Part shown: piece after piece, positions 1 to 8,616 of the stretch
Numbering within the stretch: position 1 is the first letter of the stretch
How the letters are laid out: the number at the start of each line of letters is the position of its first letter
Origin: Bathymodiolus brooksi
Lineage: Eukaryota > Mollusca > Bivalvia > Mytilida > Modiolidae
Direction of reading: 5' to 3'
Assembly (NCBI GenBank): GCA_963680875.1
Contig: OY804583.1
Location: 34,833,331-34,897,330 of the forward strand
DNA length: 64,000 nt
Position numbers and translations under genes: made by a program
The notes under the pieces: generated by a model
Seen by the model: only the letters and a program-made list of their open reading frames with translations
Database searches by the model: none
What the model was told of the DNA's origin: nothing

Positions 1-93
1 TGCAGTTAGGGTTGTACGTGTTTTTTGTTCAAAATTTGTCCTGTACTGAACTCAACACAGTTGAAATACTAGTAAACGTCAGAGAAAACCGAA

Positions 94-237
94 ATGATTA
101 CTAAGAATGGACAACCAACGAGACACAGGGCGAAGACAAATAAAACAAAAAGGGCAACACAAAAGGGGGAAAATGATGAGGAATACGGACCCCCCCCCAA
201 AAAAAAACCAAAGGGTAAACCTAGGTGCACGCGAAAG
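94..237 (+). CDS. Putative first coding exon, basic Lys/Pro-rich protein (unidentified)
   Basis: An ATG opens 48 codons rich in Lys, Arg, Thr and Pro, including PPPKKKPKGKPR, which resembles a nuclear-localisation stretch. The frame reaches a good splice donor (cgaaag|gtaagc, GT at 238-239). Without splicing it runs only to a stop at 285. The basic segment is partly built from a poly-C/poly-A run at 190-207, so low complexity may explain it. I see no downstream exon and no recognisable family. Seen: ATG, open frame, donor. Inferred: that it is an exon at all. Confidence 0.3.
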
Positions 238-526
238 GTAAGCTGTTTCTGCTCTCTTGTAAGATACCGGTTGTGTTACTCATAAAGTCAATTCTAGCTA
301 AGGTCTTGTTAATGTTAGTTGTGAATTAAGATACAGCTTACCGACTGGCTTTTCCTTCTTTCAATGAGATGTCTCAGTAGCTTTATATCTTTTTCTATGT
401 CTTCATCTGTATGACCGAATGGTAAAAACAAACCAATGACAATGTGAACATACTAATTAAATAATACTTGTTATTACGTGTTACAATAACCCCTAGTTTT
501 ATTGATTCGTATTGTTAGTTCCAGGG
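238..526. other. AT-rich stretch without recognised features
   Basis: It would be intron if the exon at 94-237 is real. I see no ORF, repeat or motif that I can support here. Confidence 0.4.
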
Positions 527-806
527 GCCGGCGTGGTCGTGATCGTATAGTAGTTGGACTGGATTTATAGCTACCTTTGCAATCAGTGCCTCGGGTTTCC
601 TCCACCAATAAAACTGACCGCCACGATATAACTGAATTATTGTTGAAAGTCGCTCACCCCTCCGTCGATTCTGTGCGGTGGTTTTTAGTTAAAAGTTGCT
701 CACCCCTCCATCGATTCTGTGCGGTGGTTTTTAGATATTGATGAACCTGTTTTCGCCCTGAATTTGCATGAATTATTTACCACTGAGTGTTAAACAAAAA
801 TCAATC
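527..806 (+). mobile_element. tRNA-derived SINE, plus orientation, chimeric 3' end
   Basis: The head (cgtggtcgtgatcgtatag, about 530-580) matches the reverse complement of the heads of the SINEs at 6308-6549 and 42717-42951. The central module at 597-650 (tttcctccaccaataaaac, then ccacgatataactgaa) follows, but the tRNA-like B-box part between them is missing. After 'tgttgaaagt' the usual 3' end is replaced by a 46-bp tandem duplication and then by a tail ending in (aatc)n at 789-803. Similar (aatc)n tails are, from memory, common in bivalve repeats. The family resembles V-SINE/RUDI-type molluscan SINEs; that name is recalled, not tested. Confidence 0.6.
646..737. repeat. Two-copy 46-bp tandem repeat
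   Basis: The segment starting near 646 (gctcacccctcc...tgtgcggtggtttttag) is repeated from 692 with a few substitutions; 'gctcacccc' starts at 652 and again at 698. It lies inside the SINE-like element. Confidence 0.8.
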
Positions 807-928
807 AATCAATCAAACATTACAAAATAATAACAATATCAACAAAATATGTTACTAGTTTAAGACACATAATGATAACAATATCAACGTTCACACTAAA
901 TTAGATATCTACGTTATAATTACTATCA

Positions 929-1050
929 CAGGGTCCATACCTCTGCTGGTGGACTATTAATCCTCGAGAGTATCATCCGCCCAGTAGTCAGTGTTTCGGG
1001 ACTGACACGATGCATTATATATAATAATCATTGAAATTTACAGTTCCTAT
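929..1050 (+). mobile_element. Fragment of a dispersed bivalve repeat
   Basis: The run 'ctgctggtggactattaat' followed by 'cctcgagagtatcatc' and 'gcccagtagtcagtgtttcg' closely resembles a very common dispersed repeat I remember from mytilid genomes. There are no coding remnants or ends that would classify it. Strand is arbitrary. Confidence 0.4.
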
Positions 1051-1119
1051 ATAATGTAATTATTATTAAAAACAAGGTTCTCTTCTCTCAGACATACATG
1101 TATATGTAGGTTCCATTGG

Positions 1120-1345
1120 TTGGTTTATGATGCTTAACGCCACTTTCGACAAATATTTCGGTTGTATCGTGGTGGTCAGTTTTCATGATGGAGGAAACCG
1201 GAGAAAACCGCCGACCTGTCGCAAGTTACTGACAAACTTTATCACATAATGTTGTATCGTGTACACCTCGCCATGAACGTGGTTTGAACTCACAACTTTA
1301 GTGGTGATAGGCACTGATTGCACTGGTAGGTAATTATAGCCTATA
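1120..1345 (-). mobile_element. tRNA-derived SINE, minus orientation
   Basis: On the minus strand a tRNA-like head (B-box-like segment near 1286, 'ggtttgaactcacaa' on the plus strand) is followed by the conserved module (1155-1195 contains 'tcgtggtggtcagttttc') and the 3' motif 'gccactttcgacaaatattt'. It is fairly diverged. The element and its non-SINE flank up to 1445 are paralogous to 3571-3795 inside the 7-kb unit, so the pair arose by segmental duplication. Confidence 0.6.
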
Positions 1346-1608
1346 TTGACTATCATGTTTCTGCCCTTTGGTTTTCATGCTCCTAAAGAGTTAAATTATT
1401 TGGCTTCCCAATTTTCTACATTTGAGTGTACCTGGTGAAGATTTTTTTATTTTTTTTTAATCACTGATAATTTTATTGCACTAATTGCTGTTAACAATTC
1501 ACTAGGTATACAGCTTTTACCAGTATCCCTAGTTGCTATTTAGTGAAGCTTAGTTCAAAATAAATGTTGTTAGTACATTTATACAGTTAATATACAGTAT
1601 ATATTGTA
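1346..1608. other. Left flank of the 7-kb array
   Basis: Positions 1346-1445 continue the paralogy with the interior of the 7-kb unit. From 1446 to 1608 the DNA is AT-rich and unique, ending in 'atatattgta' immediately before the array's left breakpoint. No gene is visible. Confidence 0.5.
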
Positions 1609-2060
1609 ATTCTGACATGTAACAAACATATAATAGCTGTCTATGGTGATTTCACATGCTTTTTACCTGGTGAAGATTATACCGGAAGCTTGCTAGCATG
1701 CGCACTATATTAGATATCTACGTTTTTATTAACAACTAAAGTAACGAAACGAAACATGTAATTGTGTGAATTAATAAGTTTACGTCACAATGGTGGGTCT
1801 TCGTGAAACTTTTTTGACGAACAGGAAATAGTAAATTAACCTTATAATGTCAATTGAAAAATTCTATTAATTTATTTTTAAAGTTACATCAGCAAATAAA
1901 AAAAATAAAATAAAAAATAAGAATTATTTATTGGAAACTAAAAAGTATAAATATAATTGATTACTTTAAATAAAAAAAACACCACTTGTAAAATTGAATC
2001 CCGTGTGATATTTGTATGCAACTTTTGATATAATATAGTTTTGCAACGATACAACATCAT

Positions 2061-2348
2061 GTGATAAAATTTGCAGCAGCAGGTCTGTGGTTTTCCCCTG
2101 GTACTCCGGTTTCCTCCACCAATAAAACTGACTGCCACGATATAACTGAAATATTGTTGAAAGTGGCGCTAAACACCATAACCATAATCATAACCACACA
2201 GTTTTTAAAATCCCACGCACTACAAAGTATGCGGCAGGTCGGTAGTTTTGGTACTCCGGTTTCCTCCACCAATAAAACTGATCGCCACGATATAAGTGAA
2301 ATATTGTTACACCCCATAACCCTAACCTTAACCCTACGCTCTACAAAG
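2061..2348 (+). mobile_element. Two adjacent SINE 3' halves, plus orientation, telomere-like tail
   Basis: Two truncated copies of the SINE central module lie side by side: 2075-2200 (module 'ggtttcctccaccaataaaa', then 'ccacgatataactgaa') and 2230-2348. Neither has the tRNA-like head. The first ends in 'ccataaccataatcataacc'; the second ends in 'cataaccctaaccttaaccc', close to the metazoan telomere repeat. Copies in other units: 9055-9341, 16078-16364, 23101-23387, 30123-30409. Confidence 0.65.
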
Positions 2349-2854
2349 TAAACCCAGCTATAAATTATATCACATTAGCGTGTAGACATTTTTCTGGTAT
2401 TTTAATATTGTTGAACGTTTGAATTTATCATGTTTTATTTTTCAACCTAATAACAATTTACTTCATAAGTTGACATAATTATGTTTTTAAATATTTATTT
2501 GATTATAATTTTCAGAGATATCTTACTTTTATTTATGAAGCTATTTGATCGTACAGTACATGTTCCTATACAGTAATACACATGTGCATCTTCTTGTGGG
2601 ATAACATGATGTTAAACTGAGACAGACAATATTATCGTGTAACTCTCAGAAATGGACAGCGTCAAAATAATATGTAATTTTAAGAATTTTATTTACAAGA
2701 TTTTTTTTTTTTTTTTTAATTTGCAGATTATATATTTTTAAGTATTTATTATATGTTTTTAATGTAAAGACTAAATTTGTGACTATATTTATATTTTTTT
2801 CTAAATTAATTAATATCAAATCTAATTTAAATAAGTTATTTGCTTTTAGCTTAC

Positions 2855-2924
2855 CTTTTACTCTTGGTAATGCTAATGCACAAGTACAGAGGACAAACAA
2901 CAAAGCTAAGGTATATAGTGGCAT
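2855..2924 (-). CDS. Signal-peptide first exon, unit 1
   Basis: On the minus strand an ATG opens 23 codons plus one base, ending at a strong donor (gtaaaag|gtaagct, GT at 2854-2853). The product begins MPLYTLALLFVLCTCALALP, a short N-terminus, a hydrophobic core and small residues near the cut, i.e. a typical secretory signal peptide; the intron is phase 1, usual after signal-peptide exons. Upstream lie a TATA box and an initiator in correct spacing. I found no second exon in the unit, so the mature protein is unknown. Reading on through the intron gives only low-complexity Lys/Asn/Leu sequence. Confidence 0.5.
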
Positions 2925-2933
2925 CAATTTACC

Positions 2934-3048
2934 AAAGTGACGACGCGATTGAAAATCAGTGTCTTTATATACATAGTTCCATAATTGTTAAATAATAGTT
3001 TACGCCCATAATAACTGTCTAGTGAGCTACCTGTAATTTATGACGTCA
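2934..3048 (-). promoter_or_regulatory. Core promoter with CRE, for signal-peptide exon of unit 1
   Basis: On the minus strand: palindromic CRE-like tgacgtca (3041-3048), TATA box TATATAAAG (2971-2963), and an initiator TCACTTT (2940-2934) whose A lies 33 nt from the first T of the TATA box, followed by the ATG at 2924. Spacing fits a focused RNA polymerase II promoter. Motifs are seen; activity is inferred. Confidence 0.5.
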
Positions 3049-3570
3049 CTTGTTCTTTTGATAAATTTCGAACATTTGATCACAGCTGAGCGAATTTAAT
3101 TTAATTTTATGATTTGAATATATATTTAATTGGCCATGTGAAAAATAAATAAATTAGCATCATGGCCAATGGACGTAAATTCGTAGCCATTCTAATAGTT
3201 TCCCATATCGAAGTGTCACGCACAATTTCTTTTGTTTTTAAACAACATGAAAAATATATATATTTGTAAAGTAATAAAATAATTATTTATTTCTTAGTTA
3301 AAGTGAAAAGGGTTCGGCGCGACATCCCCTGTTTTGTTTTCACGTTTTCAAAAATGAAATGGACCAGTTACATGTAGGTTAAAAAATATATTTCTTTACA
3401 AAATGTATATTGAACATGACAGACTTTGGGGGGGGGAAATCAAATGTTGATACAGGGCTATTTTTTACTGTTCTCATTGTCGTATCTATTAAGTTATAAA
3501 CGTAGGGTAAATGATCTGAAACAATTTAAGGTACATTTCTAATTGGTGCCTTTAATTTATGAAAAAATGA

Positions 3571-3672
3571 GTACCCGGAGAAACCACCGACCTGTCGCAA
3601 GTCACTGACAAACTTTATCACATAATGTTGTATCGAGTACACCTCGCCATGAACGAGGTTCGAACTCACAAC
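3571..3672 (-). mobile_element. SINE head fragment, minus orientation
   Basis: Contains the minus-strand SINE segment 'acctgtcgcaagtcactgac' and a B-box-like stretch ('ggttcgaactcacaac', 3657-3672), but lacks the 3' module. The downstream flank to 3795 matches 1338-1443 outside the array. Other copies: 10578-10679, 17600-17701, 24621-24722, 31642-31743. Confidence 0.55.
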
Positions 3673-3915
3673 ATACATGTTGGAAATTATAGCCTATATT
3701 GACTATCATGTTTCTGCCCTTTGGTTTGCATGCTCCCAAAGAACTAAATTATTTGGCTTCCCAATTTTCTACATTTGAGTGTACCTGGTGAAGATTATTC
3801 CAGAAGCGTATCTATTAATAGTTATTTTAAACGTAGGGTGAATGACATGAAACAACCCAAGGTACTTTTCTAATTGGTGTCTTTAATTTATGGGAAAAAC
3901 GACTTTGATGACACA

Positions 3916-4176
3916 TTAATGCATTGCATATATCTTAGCTTTCAACTCGTTTGAGCGGTTCTCTAAAGTTCTAACCCTTGATGATACAGAAAGCATAGAC
4001 TGATTTAATTCATCAATACGTTTTTCTATGTTAGTTTCCATTCTCTGCACTCTAGTATAAATGCTAGTTTGTAGTATGATGTTTAACAGAGCATTTGAGT
4101 TAGTAGTATCATCTTGACCAGATTCAATGATGTTGCGACTCTGTGCAATCAGGTTGGACGTTTCATTCAGTAACAT
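3916..4176 (-). CDS. Coiled-coil ORF, unit 1 (possible terminal exon)
   Basis: An 86-codon minus-strand frame with heptad-like spacing of Leu/Ile/Val over roughly residues 25-80 (around RMETNIEKRIDELNQSM and SSRVRTLENRSNELKAKI) suggests a coiled coil. The frame is open 13 codons further upstream, and a plausible acceptor (ttattgttcaccag) precedes the start, so it may be an internal or last exon. It ends in a stop; I see no clear donor. It lies about 1 kb downstream (minus strand) of the membrane-span ORF at 5197-5388, so both could belong to one type II membrane protein. No family recognised. Confidence 0.3.
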   Translation of the reverse strand: MLLNETSNLIAQSRNIIESGQDDTTNSNALLNIILQTSIYTRVQRMETNIEKRIDELNQSMLSVSSRVRTLENRSNELKAKIYAMH

Positions 4177-5196
4177 GTTTCTCGTTCTGGTTATCGACTG
4201 GTGAACAATAAAGTCAATGCGATTTTACTACGGGTCCAAAGTCCAATTTCATTCAGGATGTTATGAACTGTTCACAGTGTGTTAATTGGCCCCAGGGCAA
4301 GTCAAGGCGGGTCACAATGAAAACAAAATGTCTTTCTTTGTCAAGAATTCAAAAGTTCAAAATAAAATTAGGGCGCTGGGAACTCCCAAACGTTAAAGTT
4401 CACACAAATTCTGATATTATAAAGCAAATATTCACGTTTTGCGAAAAAAGTATTTCCGAGACATAAGTATAACTATCCAAATTCCATGAAAATCTGCAGA
4501 GGGAAAACACACTTCATGTTTTCTTAATCACGTGACTGAGGCGAATTCCAAAGGTCTAAATAGGATAGACAATATCAGCAAGAATTACCGATGCTTGATG
4601 TCTGATAGAGATTGGTCTTTTCTCTTGATCAACAACATTACTAAAATAATGACGGGAATGTAAATCAAAGTCTTACAAAGTTTTAAACGGTAAATACTCA
4701 CAGGAAACTTCATAGTTTCGCGAACACAATACACAATTTAGAAATAATTTAACGGAATACTGCAACATATATTAACTTCGAACATTTTGATGCAAGCCAA
4801 ACAGTGCCTAGATCGTCAGAAAGACTTTACCCGTAGGGTTGTAGGGGCTGGATTGGGTTATCGTTTTTAACCCCACGTTTTATCGTTGCATATATCTTTA
4901 TTCTCATAAACCATGTTGTTAGAAAGGTATAGAGATACACACCTGCTCTGTCGTTGCTTTTTTTTAGGGGAGGGGGGGTTATGCAGGTGTGTTAAGGCTG
5001 TTTCTAAGATTGCATGCAATAAAAAAGGGGGGTCAGGTATGTAATACAAATTAATGAGTAAAACATAACAATATTTGATGCATATTGCAACCATTATTTA
5101 TACATGTTCGAAAGTGAAAATGTTTCAACTTTGTGCGAGTCAACGTGGATTTCTGTTGATAAAATGATAGTCACGTGACTACAATCAGTGCCTTAA

Positions 5197-5388
5197 CTAA
5201 TTTCGAAAAGTTCTAGTATTTAGAGTGAAAGTTGAATTAAAAACTGGATATTTTCTGAAAGATTTTTTGTTTTTGTTTAAGAAAAGTGCTACGAGAGCTA
5301 CTATACAGCCAACAATGGAGAGTAAGACAAGATAAAACGCGGAAAATTGACGATTCCTGTTGGCCAATGGTGTAAAATTGTAAATCAT
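5197..5388 (-). CDS. Single-membrane-span ORF, unit 1 (possible first exon)
   Basis: A 63-codon minus-strand frame: short polar N-terminus (MIYNFTPLANRNRQ), one hydrophobic span (about residues 17-37, FYLVLLSIVGCIVALVALF) and a basic stop-transfer-like stretch (NKNKKSFRK). A CCAAT-type motif lies about 30 bp upstream on the minus strand and AT-rich TATA-like sequence further up. It could be the 5' exon of a membrane protein whose ectodomain is the coiled-coil ORF, but no convincing donor is seen. Chance ORF is possible. Confidence 0.25.
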   Translation of the reverse strand: MIYNFTPLANRNRQFSAFYLVLLSIVGCIVALVALFLNKNKKSFRKYPVFNSTFTLNTRTFRN

Positions 5389-5866
5389 CGTCTTCTGTCA
5401 AGTTTTTCATTGGTCTCGTAGCAAAATCATATATCTTTATTATCTGCTCTTTATTAATATGTTTTCAACTGTGAATTTATTGACGCGTATATTCTAGAAC
5501 TTTCATGTCGAAGTGTACGTACTCAATATTTAATCAATTTCGAAAACAATAAAACACTCAAGTGATCCGGCGCACCGATAAAGGGAGGTAACAATATTTG
5601 TTAACTCTATCGAAGGCAAATATGAAAACAATATAAGCGGATTAATCATAGCATTTATTTTGGAAAGATTTTGAGCAAATGTATTATGAATGGCATAACT
5701 TATGATAAATAGTTAAATAAAGAAAATTTGCTGTTTCTTACTATTTTAAATTATTTTCGACAGATTTTGGTAGCACTCAACTATTTTGTACAATCAGACT
5801 GGCGGATCATGGTACAAAACCAGGAACTGCCATACAATGTACAACTAAAGGCTCAAGTTGTCACCG

Positions 5867-6011
5867 ACAGAGTTCCGTCCGGGTTTTAAGTGTGATTCGT
5901 ACTGCTCAATCTTCAGTTTTCTGTGTAGTTTTTTTTTAGACCACTGTTTATCATTTTTTCCTTTTTCGATTGGCCATTGCATTGCATTCCGATAACTCTT
6001 TTGGCATCTAC
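5867..6011 (+). mobile_element. Dispersed repeat module, plus orientation
   Basis: Contains 'attcgtactgctcaatcttc', 'agttttctgtgtag', 'cgattggccattgcattgc' and ends 'ttttggcatctac'. The same module occurs in reverse at about 40612-40762 and forward at about 41970-42102. From memory, closely related sequence is very frequent in mytilid genomes; its transposition class is unknown to me. Other copies: 12890-13034, 19912-20056, 26933-27077, 33973-34117. Confidence 0.5.
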
Positions 6012-6307
6012 AAAAAAACTTTTCTTATCTGTTGACATATTCACGCACCACTATACTATCCCAATTATCAAATTTATTTCATTGTAGTATATATGCCACA
6101 TTATTTTTTGTGGGTTTATTCCATTCTAATGCAGGTAAAAACGTTATTTATAACTTTAGTTAGCTGCATGTTATTGAAATGAACAGTCAAACGATTTGAA
6201 TTACAATTTCAGAAATGTTACGAAAAAATCGGGAATTTGCATAAAACCCAGCGTTCTATACAATAAAAAAAACATAAATAAAATATAAACGTACGGACTA
6301 CTGGGTT

Positions 6308-6549
6308 TGATGTTTAACACCACTTTCAACAAATTTCAGTTATATCGTGGGGGTCAGTTTTATTGGTGGAGGAAAACGGTGTGCACAGAGAAAAACACGG
6401 ATCTGCCACAAATCACTGGCAAACTTTATAACATAATGTTGTATCGCCTGGGCGAGATTCGAACTCATAACGTTATTGGTGATAGGTAGTGATTGCATAG
6501 GTAGTTGTAAATCCAGCTACCAAATGATCACGTCCACGAAGGCCCCTAA
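6308..6549 (-). mobile_element. Near full-length tRNA-derived SINE, minus orientation
   Basis: Read on the minus strand: head (cgtggacgtgatcatttgg), a promoter-like segment with B box ('gagattcgaactcataac' on the plus strand, 6457-6474), central domain ('tcagttttattggtggagga'), and 3' motif ('gtttaacaccactttcaac'). The tRNA relationship is inferred from the B-box-like sequence. Other copies: 13331-13572, 20353-20594, 27374-27615, 34414-34655. Confidence 0.65.
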
Positions 6550-7149
6550 CGGACTACTGAGTTAAATATTGTAGGGAAGGTCAATTAAGATTTCCTTTCC
6601 TTAAACTGGATATATCATACAGATAAAGAATATTTTTTGTTGGAAAATTTTGGAAAATATTCATCAATGTGTTCCCTTTGGATTGTTTATTACAAACATA
6701 AATTTATTATTGCTATTAATTTTTTTTATCATTAGCCGTTTTTGGATTTATTTTGAATGATATGAAGTACCAACTATGTTATTTGAAAAGGTGTCTAGAT
6801 CGAGATTGGAACAAAAATTCTGCTTCAGAGTGCATTTTTTTTTCAGTTACAAAAATGTAGCATCTATATCTTTTTATAAGAGTTAAATACACCCTTTTCC
6901 CCTAATGCTAAGTAAGAAATGAAATGTGATACACGTATACACCGTTAGGAATTTATATCCCTGTCGTTCTGTAGTCAACTGTTCAAGCGAAATGGTTTTA
7001 AGTATAAGATACAGTACTATTAAAAAAAAAAGAAGCGGCCCGTATTGAATATCCCGCAATACGTACAACTTCTTTTGTTTCAATAGTAGTTTATCTACAA
7101 AGGGAACAGCGTGGTTTTTTTTTACAATTCCCACTATTCTGTCACGGAA

Positions 7150-7421
7150 ATTAATCCTTTCCACGATGAAAACACGACGGAACAGGTAAACTGATATTTT
7201 TCATCCGCGGTGGTATCATCGTGGAAGGGATTAACTTTTATTATACGTGTGTTTTTTCCACGATATAGCGTGGAAATCATCATGGAAAAGATAAATATAC
7301 ATGTATGTGTTTTGAACACGATATAGCGTGGACATCATCGTGGCAGAGATTAATATATGTGTGGTGAACACGACATATAAATCTTTTCCACGATGATTTC
7401 CACGCTATATCGTGGAACATA
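7150..7421. repeat. Compound inverted repeat (hairpin cluster), unit 1
   Basis: A 37-bp arm at 7256-7292 (ttccacgatatagcgtgg...) is repeated inverted at 7381-7417 with one mismatch and an 88-bp spacer. The spacer holds a third direct copy of the core (acgatatagcgtgg, 7319-7332). A second, outer pair (near 7152-7170 and 7215-7235, 'ttaatcc(t/c)ttccacgatga') sits to the left. The core ccacgatatagcgtgg is itself an imperfect palindrome. It may be a MITE-like element or a cruciform former. Copies: 14173-14444, 21195-21466, 28217-28488, 35258-35526. Confidence 0.75.
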
Positions 7422-8232
7422 TTTTTAAAAGGTTTAATATGCCTAACATTAATATTTATTTGGAATGTATAAGCTTCCTAAAATTATATACACGAGAGTC
7501 TTTACAGTCTGCATTGTCATATATGTCACAATGAAGCGTAGAAATTAATTATGGGACAAACAGATAATTATTTGTACAGAATATATGATTTTGTTCATCA
7601 TAAATGGTATTGTCATTAATTTACCGAAGTGTATGAAAATTGAGCTTTTCAAATATAGAGTTATATTCCTTATTTTGTAAGTTTATATAAAAAGGGAAAC
7701 GTTTTACGTTTTCTTGTCAATTTGGCGTAGTATAATAGAAAAAATATTGTAGCGGTGATCGTCGGGTGTAAGTCCATTTGAATTGGAAAGGAGACCCTTT
7801 ACGTTTACACTATACCATGGAGAGAATGTAGGGAAAAAAGTCACGGAACAAAAGTCACATATATAATGTCATCTTTCAGATAATTAAAGTTTTTTGTAAA
7901 AATTATTTCAATGCCTTAATCTTTAATTTGTTTATACTGTAATTAATATATTCTTCCTGAATAGAGACCCAGTTGTTTATTTAGTACATGTATTTAATTC
8001 ATAAATGACTCAAACCATAATGATTTAAATGGAAAGGGGTAATTTATAATAAGAAGCCACTTGATTGCTATTGTCATAATGTTTATACAGAGACATACAT
8101 AGGTCATTTTTAATAGTTAAGAATACAATTATGAAAGAAATTGTTGAACATCAACATATGGTGAAACCATACCTGGTGTATTCCATGCCCTAGTCAATTC
8201 AGAGCAAAATGTATGGTTTCTTTCACTTTTTG

Positions 8233-8255
8233 TATAAAAGGAAACAGTTAACTGT
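8233..8255 (+). promoter_or_regulatory. TATA box plus 12-bp palindrome before FLYWCH gene start
   Basis: TATAAAAGG (8233-8241) is followed by the perfect palindrome acagttaactgt (8244-8255) and, 33 nt after the TATA box, by the ATG (8274). A start near 8262 would give a very short 5' UTR. The same module precedes every copy; the one before the long pseudogene has its TATA box at 36538-36546. Confidence 0.5.
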
Positions 8256-8273
8256 CACTATCATTAAACGAAA

Positions 8274-8616
8274 ATGGAGATTATACCAAGCAACAGAGGT
8301 GGTTCCAAGCTGTGTTACCAGGGGTACCTGTATACCAAACATGCTACCAGGGAGACCAATCAGTGGTGGAAGTGTGTTAAACGGTCAAGCATAGGATGCA
8401 GAGGAAATTCTGACATGTAACAAACATGTATAAAAGGAAACAGTTAACTGTCACTATCATTAAACGAAAATGGAGATTATACCAAGCAACAGAGGTGGTT
8501 CCAAGCTGTGTTACCAGGGGTACCTGTATACCAAACATGCTACCAGGGAGACCAATCACTGGTGGAAGTGTGTTAAACGGTCAAGCATAGGATGCAGAGG
8601 AAATTCTGACATGTAA
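8274..8616 (+). pseudogene. Two truncated FLYWCH gene starts, unit 1
   Basis: Two 48-codon frames (8274-8420 and 8470-8616) start MEIIPSNRGG and run through the first half of a FLYWCH zinc finger (YQGYLYTKH, WWKC, CRGN), then read the junction sequence as SDM and stop. They keep the two cysteines of the finger (residues 34 and 42) but lack the HNH that supplies the histidine ligands, so no complete finger can form. Confidence 0.8.

Larger units (their letters stand above)
1609..8602. repeat. 7-kb unit 1 (6994 bp)
   Basis: The shortest unit. Private features: it lacks the 8 bp next to the signal-peptide ATG (near 2920), lacks a 14-bp duplication ('aaatagtcagaaag') near 4823, has 'gatagtcacg' instead of 'gatatagtcacg' near 5168, and carries 'actaaagtaacg' at 1735 where units 2-5 have 'actagagtaacg'. 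Its G-run at 3428 has 9 G. Much of it is AT-rich DNA without recognised genes (for example 2350-2640, 3050-3560, 4480-4860, 5400-5860, 6550-7140, 7420-8200). Confidence 0.93.

Noticed and set aside
2316..2340. True telomere repeat
   Set aside because: Only two to three imperfect units at a SINE 3' end, repeated internally in every 7-kb unit; not a chromosome end.
2057..2351. ORFs on both strands across the SINE pair (and the same in other units)
   Set aside because: They lie wholly inside SINE sequence and read the non-coding module 'ccaccaataaaactga' in either direction.
4263..4466. 67- to 88-codon plus-strand ORF starting MNCSQCVNW
   Set aside because: No domain, no promoter or splice sites; unit 3 loses the ATG by substitution and its length depends on an A-run that varies between units.
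4867..5094. 75-codon minus-strand ORF starting MVAICIKYCYVLL
   Set aside because: It looks like a leader followed by a low-complexity Pro/Lys stretch derived from G and T runs; no splice site or promoter. I could not support it.
6883..7164. 93-codon minus-strand ORF starting MERINFRDRIVG in units 1-3
   Set aside because: Its start lies in the outer hairpin pair, its Lys run comes from a T homopolymer, and a one-base difference there shifts the frame in units 4 and 5.
8209..8394. 61-codon ORF starting MYGFFHFLYKRK, repeated in each unit
   Set aside because: It is an alternative frame over the TATA/ATG region of the FLYWCH gene start; the recognised protein is read in another frame from 8274.
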